Shown here one piece after another: positions 36,195 to 64,000 of a stretch of 64,000 bases of DNA. Numbering within the stretch: the stretch's first letter is position 1; each line of letters starts with the position of its first letter. The notes below the pieces were generated by a model that saw only the letters and a list, made by a program, of their open reading frames with translations, was not told the origin of the DNA and searched no databases. The stretch spans positions 168,917,098 through 168,981,097 of the forward strand of contig NC_062217.1 in NCBI RefSeq assembly GCF_902686445.1, in the 5' to 3' direction. The DNA is from Sciurus carolinensis (taxonomy: Eukaryota > Chordata > Mammalia > Rodentia > Sciuridae). The translations under genes and the position numbers were made by a program.

Positions 36195-36389
36195 GCCGTA
36201 CATGCCTGTGATCCCAGCAACTCAGGAGGCCAAGGCAGGAGGATCACAAGTTCAAAGTCAGCCTCAGTAACTCAGTGAGGCCCTAAGTAACTTAGTGAGA
36301 CCCTGTCTCAAAATAAAAAGTAAAAAGGGCTGGGGATGGGGCTCAGTGGTTAAATGTCCCCGGATTTAATCCCTGGTACCAAAAAAACA
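36195..36389 (+). mobile_element. B1-dID composite SINE
   Basis: A B1 (7SL-derived) part (CATGCCTGTGATCCCAGCAA, GGCAGGAGGATCACAAG, GAGACCCTGTCTCAAAAT) is fused to an ID part (GGGCTGGGGATGGGGCTCAG, ending CCTGGTACC plus poly(A)). This fusion is found in squirrels and several other rodent families, and is a main clue to the organism. Confidence 0.92.
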
Positions 36390-36652
36390 ATCTCAGCATC
36401 AAACAGGTGGAAGTCAAAGGGCAGTGTAGCCGGTTGGGACTTGAGTGGGGAATACAGATGGCAAACAATACAGATTCTCTGCAGAAGCAGCGGCATTGGC
36501 TGATCTTATCCTGTAAAAAGACATCTGAAACAAAATGCCCTCCATCTCCTGAATGGTTAGGGTTTGTACTCAGTGAAGTCCAAGATTTGCTTCTAAAAGT
36601 GAAGACTCAAGAGGTAAAAACATGTTCAATAAATTCAAATGACACTTTCAAT

Positions 36653-36866
36653 ATTTTTTTTCGGGCAGGTACCAGGAATTGAACTCAGGAGCACTCGACC
36701 ACTGAGCCACAGGTCAGCCCTATTTGGCATTTTAGTTAGAGACAGGGTCTCACTGAGTTGCTTAGTGCCTTACCGTGGCTGAGGCTGGCTTTAAACTCAT
36801 GATCCTCCTGCTGCAGCCTCCCAAGTCACTGGGATCACAGGTGTGCGCCACTGCGTCGGGCGTCAG
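36653..36866 (-). mobile_element. B1-dID composite SINE, antisense
   Basis: ID part on the left (GGTACCAGGAATTGAACTCA, CACTCGACCACTGAGCCAC), B1 part on the right (GAGACAGGGTCTCACTGAG, CCCAAGTCACTGGGATCACA). CTTTCAAT occurs at 36645-36652 and 36867-36874, a probable target-site duplication. Confidence 0.92.
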
Positions 36867-37864
36867 CTTTCAATTTCTAAAGTCACATTTTCTTAACTTG
36901 TAAGGGAATCTTAAAAACAATGGCACTGTGCACACAGAGTGTCCCACACACATTCACTGACACCTGCTGTGAGCAAGGCACTGTGTGGAGGACACTCAGG
37001 ACGTCGCTGCTCCTGCCCTTGGGAACCCAGACCTGGCTGGAGGTCTGAGTTTCCAATGCTTCATTACCGAAGGCTGTTCTGAAGGACTCCAGGCAAGAGG
37101 GGCGGAGGGACTGCTGACTCCCAGGGACAACCCACAATTCGGCAGACCTTCCTGGCTCCGCCTTGCTTCCAGACCCAGGGCAGAGAGGCCGGCAGGGGGC
37201 AACTCCTCTGAGAGGTGCTGAGGGCGGATTTGTTCAGGGCACGAAGGTCCTGAGAGGGAGGAAGCTGCCTGGGAGAGTCCGGGGCACCGTCCTGGAGGAT
37301 CATTCTGCCTGAAAAGCAGAGGAGGCAAGTGGGAGCAAAGCTGCAGGAACCGGGCCCAGGGAGCTGGTCTGGGCCTGAAGGCCTTGTGCGGAGCCACTGT
37401 GCATGGAGAGGCCCAGAGAGGCGACTCCTGACTCCTGCAGAGCAGAGCTTTGGGACCCATGGCTTCGGGCTCTGCCAGAAACCACCAGCATCACCTCTAG
37501 CCTGACCTTTGAGCCGGGGTTTCACTTTGCAGGAGCCAATGAGAGACACAGTGACTTCCTGACCCGAGACCACAGGCCCAAGGACAGTGCCAGCCCTGGA
37601 AGCCAGAGCTTCTGCTTAGCGCCCGTGGCCCCTGAGGAAGGAGGACTGCAGGGAGGATGGGCGACTGCATGAACACTGGCGACCGCAAGGTGGCCCTGCA
37701 CGTTGCAGAGCTAAACCCTGATCATGACACTGAGACCCGGCAGCCCCCAGTGCCAGGTCTCGGCTTCCAGGTCCGGCAGGGGAGAGACTCGACACATCCT
37801 CCATTCCTGAGCAAATGTGGAACTGTCGACCTTCTGGACTGCAGGGGCGGGTGACAATTTCAGA

Positions 37865-38125
37865 TGCTTTGTAGCAGCACCGTCCAGCTCTAATGCTGAG
37901 GGGTAAGATTTTTTTTACCATGGGCTGAACTGAGAACTTCGTGGCCCAATATGTAGCCTGCAGCCACAAATGGCTACGGAAGGTTAAATTTAGATTAACT
38001 AGAAGTAAATAATACTAGAAAATCCTATTCCTCAGTTTCACCAGCCAGCGTTCAAGTAGCCCACGTGGGGCTAGTGGCTACTGCGCCGGCTAGCACAGAA
38101 CAGAACTTTTCCACCATCTCAGAGA
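37865..38125 (+). mobile_element. hAT-type DNA transposon remnant
   Basis: Has GTAGCAGCACCGTCCAGCTC near the left and CCACGTGGGGCTAGTGGCTA near the right, with CAGCCACAAATGGCTAC in the middle, the layout of an old non-autonomous hAT element. The strand and exact family are uncertain. Confidence 0.5.
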
Positions 38126-38134
38126 GGTCCGTCA

Positions 38135-38300
38135 GACACCACGGGTTTATAGCAGGAGTCAACTATATCCCAGCCTGTGGGTCAAATCCAGCCACCACAT
38201 GTTTTGGTAAATACGTTCACAGGACCACAGCCACACCCAATCATTGACGTATGTGCACGTCGGAGCTGAGCAGTTATGGCAGAGACCACAGAGCTCGAGA
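38135..38300 (+). mobile_element. hAT-type DNA transposon remnant (second family)
   Basis: AGTCAACTATATCCCAGCCT, GTGGGTCAAATCCAGCC, GGACCACAGCCACACCCAAT and AGCAGTTATGGCAGAGACCA. It is the same family as 52015-52150, in opposite orientation. Confidence 0.6.
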
Positions 38301-38590
38301 ACTCATCCGTTATCAGAAGTTGCTGAGTCCCGGCGCAGATTGTCACGAAGCCGCATGAGGGTCTTTACTGTAGAGACCCTCTCTGGCATCTCCAGGAGGC
38401 ACTGGGGTGTACTGGTCACTTGTCTGTCCTGGGAAGAGGACAGGGAGCTGTCAGTGCCGTTGCTAAGTTTTACAGGGGCCCAGGCACCTCTTCTAGGATG
38501 ACCAACCTCAGAGACAGGCAACAGCAGTAGCACATGGGTGGCCACAAGATCACTCGGAAAAGGCACAGAAGACTCTTATCATTTGCTTTC

Positions 38591-38596
38591 TTTATT
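38591..38596 (-). promoter_or_regulatory. Alternative distal poly(A) signal candidate for CPXM2
   Basis: AATAAA on the minus strand inside an A-rich run, about 1.08 kb beyond the CPXM2 stop. Use is unproven; a hexamer in an A-rich context is common by chance. Confidence 0.2.
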
Positions 38597-39159
38597 TTTT
38601 CCCATTCTTCCCAGATCAATGAGGCAGCAACACCAATAAAAAGGAAGACACAGCGGTTTTCTTGCTGGTTCCTGATAACCCTCCCAACCTGATGTTGCAT
38701 GGGTAATCCCCAGGGTTTCTCACGGACTTCAGTCCCATGTGGAAGACCTGCATTCCACACATCAGAAACGACTCCCACCCTGACAGCTCAGCTCGGGAGC
38801 ACTCGCTGCACAAGACGGTTGACAGCTGGAGTAGAGCAAGGCCGGCAGGTCGACCTCCTCCTAGCTAATTCCAGGTCCCAGCAGGCACAGAGGAGACCCA
38901 GGCTAACTCATCTGGCCCCTTTGGAAGGCCAGCACCTGTGGTTCTCCCCACCCGAACACAGACCCCCATGGCTACTGGGCCAGCAGGGAGCTGGGGGCTC
39001 CAGGGGCCCAGCGTGCTCGTGACAAGCCCAGAGCTGCCTGCTTCCCAGCAAGCACTCCCGAGTTGTGGCTGCTTCTTTCCCCTTTGGTGGACACAATCCT
39101 TTGCTGAGAAGGATACTGGCCTGACCCCCGAGGCCCACTGATGCTCACTTGGTAATGTC

Positions 39160-39670
39160 CCTATTGTCATCGGAGTGCAGCATTTATTTGTAGCAGCTCA
39201 GCATATCCTGGGGCCAGTCAGAGAAGGTGGGTTCTCTCAGGGTGCCCAAGGGCATCTTGAGTGGTAGCACTGGGGACAGCTCTGGGAGGGCTGCAGTATC
39301 AGCAGTGCCAATCGCAAATGCAGGGGAACCTGCTGTCACGCAAGTGGGGAAGCCCATCCCCTCCATGTGTAGCCGGAGGGCCTGACCCTGGAGCTGCTCC
39401 CTCAGCTTCCGGGGTGAACTTGCTGAACTCTGCTCCCCACCAGCCTTTCTTTGCTGCTCTGTCCAAGATATGTGGGTAAAATGGGAACAAAGGAAAGAAA
39501 ACATCCTAAGCCTCCAGCGGCGGACCAACCTTGCAGCACACGCGCTCCCAGGCGCTTCTTGAATTACAGAGAAAACGACGTGAGCGCGTCCTCTACAGAG
39601 CTACTACTGGGGTGGGCCTCCTCGGCAAGCGTCTGCAAGCGTCTGGGACGCGTCTCACGTGTCCAGAGGG
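39160..39670 (-). other. CPXM2: CPXM2 3' UTR, proximal candidate
   Basis: An AATAAA hexamer on the minus strand (tttatt at 39183-39188) lies 483 bases beyond the stop codon, so cleavage would fall near 39160-39170. A second AATAAA at 38591-38596 on the same strand is a possible distal site, giving a UTR of about 1.1 kb. No transcript data were available, so the choice between the two sites is open. No SINE interrupts the proximal UTR. Confidence 0.45.
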
Positions 39671-59875
<20,205 letters not shown>

Positions 59876-60304
59876 TCATCTCCTCTAAGGAGATGCTCCT
59901 GGCCATCGCCCACCCGGCCCTGGACTCTGAGCACCCTTCGCTGTGGTACCACCTTCTGCTGAGGTCTCAATGCTCATGTCTCCCAAATGCATATGTTGAG
60001 GCCACCAGAGCCACAGTGTCCAGAGGTGAAGCTGTTAGGGGTGATCAGGTCACAGGGAACAGATCAGTGACCGTGTAACTTGGGGAGCTCGCTTGCTCCT
60101 CCTGCCGTGTGGGGACACGGGGCGCGGCCGTGCCTGTGAGCTACGGGGCGAAGCCTTGCAGACAGCAGCTCTGCGAGGGCCTTCCTCCAGACCCACCGCC
60201 TCCCTCCCGCACGCAGGCAGCAAATCCCTGTTGTTCAGCGGCAGCACACTCGTGGTATCTGCGTTATGGCGAGCCTATGAGCAAAGACGTCTTCCCTGGC
60301 TGTG

Positions 60305-60472
60305 GCCGTCACCTCCTTGAATGGGGCTGTCTCCTCCCTCGAGGTGGATGTTACCTCCCTCAATTGTGTTTGTTCACTTCCTGGTTGTGCATGTCACCTC
60401 CCAGGATGTGGTGGTCACTTCTCTGTTTGTGACTGTCACCTCCCTGGCTGTGGCTGTCACCTCCCTGGTTGT
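60305..60472. repeat. 21-bp minisatellite, eight units
   Basis: Eight consecutive 21-bp units such as GCATGTCACCTCCCAGGATG(T), GACTGTCACCTCCCTGGCTG(T) and GGCTGTCACCTCCCTGGTTG(T), plus a partial unit upstream. The consensus core is TGTCACCTCCCTGG. Because 21 is a multiple of 3, frames stay open on both strands. These are not genes. Confidence 0.93.
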
Positions 60473-61929
60473 TCATCCCTTTTGTTATTGACTCCTTGAT
60501 TGTGGTCATTACTCTTTCACTGTGATTTTTCTGCTCTTTTAATAAATATCCTTGGACATCAGTTGTCCACATAAATATCTCCTGAATACGATTTCTCATA
60601 ATTTATGTACACCTGCGCTAGGCTGCAGGCACACTCCCTGCCCGCCCTCCTGAGCTGGCTGAGAGCACCCCCTCCTGTGAGTGCTGAGTGAGGACATGTG
60701 ACAGGTGTCCCCAGGTAAGGGCGCAAAGCAGCGGCAGCAATGGAAGTGAGGTCCTGAAGTCCGTCTGCGCTGCCTTCTGGATCATGCCTTTAGAGTCAGC
60801 CCGTCAGACTGACAGCTGGGGTCGGCAAGGACGACACAAGTGCCAGAGGAGTAACCAGGCCCTGCAGCCTCGGGAGCGAGCGACCCCTGCTGGGGAGGAC
60901 AGAGACACCCTCTCCCTAGAGGCTGCCTGGTCTCACACCACTGAACGAGGGCCTGCAGGTTAGCTCTGAAGTGGCTTTGATTTGCTGGGTTGGTTAAACC
61001 TGTTTAGCCGTCCCAAGGGCAAGAAGCCCTGATTCGAAGGACACTGTCCACTCACTTAACGCTTCTTGAGGAGCCCGCTCCCTGCCAGGCATCTGCCAGC
61101 CCCAGCACTCAAGGTGGAGGCTCGACTCTCCGTGGCACAGCTCAGGACCCTGCGCTAACGGCAGGAAGGATGTTCAGGTGCGCCAGAGCAGGAAGGAAGC
61201 CGTCCCAGCCAGGGCGGTTGGCAGGCAGGCGCCATTAGGAAGGGCTCTACCTTTCTGAGTAAGAACAGAGGAGAGGCATGGTGCCACGGACAGCAGGGGC
61301 CTAGGCACTTGAACGATCTTTCAAAAAATCCTCCATTGACGGTCCTTATACACTGTAAATAAACCACGCTGCAACTCTCGTGGTGGCTGAAATCTGTTCA
61401 AACTGGAAGATGGATATTACAGGGTTTATGATGTGGGGCGGTTGCCATGCTGTGTGCCTAGGCACCCTCCTAACACCCTCCTAACACAGCATTCTGCCAC
61501 AACCAGGCAGAGCAGGTGGAGGAGCATTCCTGAGGGGCGGAGAGATATGTCATCACTACCGTGACTTCTGTGACACCTGCAAGGGGTGAAGGTGCTCCCT
61601 GGTTAGGAGTTCAGGGTCTAATTCTCTCGCTGATCCTGGGGAAGTGCACTCTACTCTGCGGTGACTCACTTTGTGTCACAATATTCGGTCGAGAGAAAGC
61701 CAATGACTAAAGACTCTTGTTTGCAAGACAGCTGAGGCAGAGCCTGCCACACAGGTAGGAATGACATGCGAGGGAAGTGCATGAACATCCCAGGGCACCA
61801 CACGTAGGCGGCACCAAAAATGACTACAAGAAAGAGCAATCACATCCCTGCCAAAGGAAGGAAGAGAGCAAGACTGTTATTTCACCATCAAGGTCACCAG
61901 GTGAGGAAGAGAAGGCAGAAGAGATTGCC

Positions 61930-62010
61930 CCCATTCTGAAGATAAGCAGACTGAGGCTCAGAGAGACACAGTTATCTGCCCTGAGTCACTGAGCTGGTGT
62001 GGGTGGAGCT
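61930..62010 (-). mobile_element. MIR SINE, antisense
   Basis: CCCATTCTGAAGATAAGCAG and ACTGAGGCTCAGAGAGACAC match reverse MIR. Confidence 0.8.
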
Positions 62011-63508
62011 TTGTGTTCTTAGGGCTCTCTCTTTCTGCAGCCTGCCCACAAAGGTGCACAAAAACAAAGATAACTTGCATATCCCTGTTGCCCATTTCAC
62101 CTGGCGCACACTGCAACCTCCTGAAGGACGGCCTCCTTTGAAGCCCAGTGTGCTAGTCTTTCTCGGCCACCACCCTAGATCTCAATGGGTCCTCAGCCTG
62201 TGAGCCACTGTCTAGGGTCCAGGTGGGTGACTAGCCTGCAGACACAGAGTCAGGCAGTCCAGCCCTGACTAGGCAACCGGGGCCAGTGTTTGGCACAGGC
62301 CTAGCTGCCCTTCAGTGGTACCTTCCTCCCCCGTTCAATCAGCCACAGCAGCAATGTCTGCAGGTACTGGAGGCCATGACCTTGACCATCTTCGCTCAGG
62401 ATGTGCACTTAGGCCATCGGTCCTCAGAACCAGCCCTCCATGACCTTAGCCCTGCTGTAAATCTACTCCAGACACTTTCCCTCCAGGGGCACAGTGTCAG
62501 CTGTTAAATGAACTTCAAGCCACTGTGTCACACCAGCAAAAGCAGCTTTCTCTCAGTGCAACGTGACACTGGAAGAGTCTTCTGTAAGGCCTCCTACAGC
62601 TCTCTGCACAGTGAACGCTGGAGTACCAGGAAGCACTTCTTCCATGGCCGCCAGGGCCATGTACGGGGGGTGGTCCACCCTGCTCCTCCCAGTAACACGA
62701 CAGAAGTCCTGCATTCAACCACTTCCTCCCGAAAAGGCCCAGATCCTCTTTTTCAGAACCTGGGCCTCTGTGGTACATGTGTGGGTCCTGATGAAGAGAG
62801 GGAGTGGGGTTTTCATCAGAGTCCAGGGCACGCATCTCAGTAGGGTGAGGACACGGGTCCTCCAGGTCTAAAAAAATCTAAGGTATCACGATGCCTTGTG
62901 GCCGCCAAAGCTCTACCTACCTGGAAAAAGTTTCTTTCTTAGAATTTAATGGACTGGAGGGGAGAGTGAGTAGGGAAAAAAGGATTGAATGGCCCCGAGG
63001 GAGGAGCTATAGAAAGGCAGGTGGAGGAACATCACGTTAGCAGCAGGTTTGCAGGACCTCTTCGCTGGTGGAACCGCCTTCGCAGTCTGGGCTCCCCTGC
63101 TTCCCTCCTCTCCTGGAGGAGATGGAACAAAGAACCTCTTTTCTATAAAGCCAATTTCTTAAAACGTATCAGATGAGTTCAGGAGCATTCAGGTGGTATG
63201 GCTGTAGACTCTTGACACATATCAGAAGGAAATGAGTCATGGAGATGGTAAAATTAAACACACAGTGGGACTTCCCATGAACTTTGTCACATTCATTAAA
63301 AGTCAGGAGATATCCAAAGGCTCCAGAGCAGGAAAGGTACTAAGAAGCTGACGCGGTCCTCCTCAGACCTCACAGTAAGACTGCAATTACTGCTAGCTCA
63401 GAAGGAAGAGGTCAATGGTCCAATTGAACTGGCAAAAATGTGACTGTCTTCTGATCAAAACGATATGAATTCTGTGAACACAAGTTGAAACACTGGATAG
63501 ATATAGGG

Positions 63509-63865
63509 TGCTATAGTATGAATGTGTATAGACCCCAAAATTCATCAGCTGGAGCCGAAGATCCAGTGAGATGGTGTATAGGGATGGGGCCTTTAGGGGG
63601 TGTCCTAATGAATGGATTTGATATCCTTTAAAAAGGTCTGGAGGGAACTAGCTAGGTCCTTTCACCCTTCCACCTTCCACCACAGGAATACAGAGCAACA
63701 ATATGCCATCTTGGAAGTGGACAACAGCATCTATCAGACACCAGATCTGCAGGTGCCTTGACCTTGAACTTCTAGGCTCCAGAACTATGACAAGTGAACT
63801 TCTGTTGTTTGTAAATTACCCACTCTCTGGTCTTTTGTTATCATTAGTATGAATAGACTGAGACA
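63509..63865 (+). mobile_element. MaLR LTR
   Basis: TGCTATAGTATGAATGTGTA, CCCCAAAATTCATCAGCTGG, TAGGCTCCAGAACTATGACA and GTATGAATAGACTGAGACA. The flanks TAGGG and TGGGG match at 4 of 5 bases. Confidence 0.85.
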
Positions 63866-64000
63866 TGGGGGAAAATGAACACTGCTGGTTCTTCAGTGCA
63901 GAGTTTGAGAAGGATTTATCTACAGGGTCACGTTTGATGCTGATACACAGTGTTTGTGAAAATAAGGCAGAAGAGAAAAAGTTCTCTTTTATCGTCTTCA

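Larger units (their letters stand above)
36867..39159. other. Intergenic region downstream of CPXM2
   Basis: GC-rich from 36950 to 37850 without a recognised gene, followed by two hAT-like remnants. It includes the distal poly(A) candidate. Confidence 0.5.

Noticed and set aside
60302..60599. Short repetitive peptides on both strands
   Set aside because: They are translations of a 21-bp minisatellite inside an intron.

Overview
The window is mammalian nuclear DNA from a rodent, most likely a squirrel-type (sciuromorph) one. The evidence is repeat content: several fused B1-ID SINEs (B1-dID type) and free ID SINEs, many old MIR, L1, L2, MaLR/MLT and hAT copies, microsatellites, and a split gene with GT-AG introns. 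There are no bacterial-type operons, ribosome binding sites, CRISPR arrays or phage genes.

The only protein-coding gene I can support is the 3' half of CPXM2 (carboxypeptidase X, M14 family member 2; CPX-2) on the minus strand. Seven coding exons lie between 59698 and 39671. Every splice site is GT-AG and every reading phase joins, giving 430 residues plus a TGA stop. This is the carboxypeptidase-like domain followed by the transthyretin-like domain and a basic tail. The signal peptide, discoidin (F5/8C) domain and the start of the catalytic domain must lie beyond 64000. The protein has the family's pseudoenzyme features: the HxxE zinc motif is kept, but the third zinc histidine, the substrate-binding arginine and the catalytic glutamate positions are replaced.

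Layout. 1-39 kb is intergenic sequence downstream of CPXM2, with no recognisable gene. It holds L1 fragments (one with a 5' inversion), a cluster of three MaLR-like solo LTRs at 4.1-6.0 kb and further copies at 25 and 30 kb, MLT1 and MLT2 LTRs, MIRs, ID SINEs, a 19-bp perfect inverted repeat at 31.3 kb, and an AT-rich, apparently repeat-free block at 32.2-32.8 kb that could be a conserved regulatory element. 39-64 kb is CPXM2, whose introns carry B1-dID SINEs, a young ID SINE with a 17-bp perfect target-site duplication, a complete 558-bp solo LTR of ERV1 type with a GGTT target-site duplication, antisense L1 and a 21-bp minisatellite.

I found no new biological system. The notable points are structural: inverted repeats, local duplications, a clean solo LTR, the minisatellite and the pseudoenzyme exons. 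Repeat family names come from memory of consensus sequences, and edges are approximate unless target-site duplications fix them.
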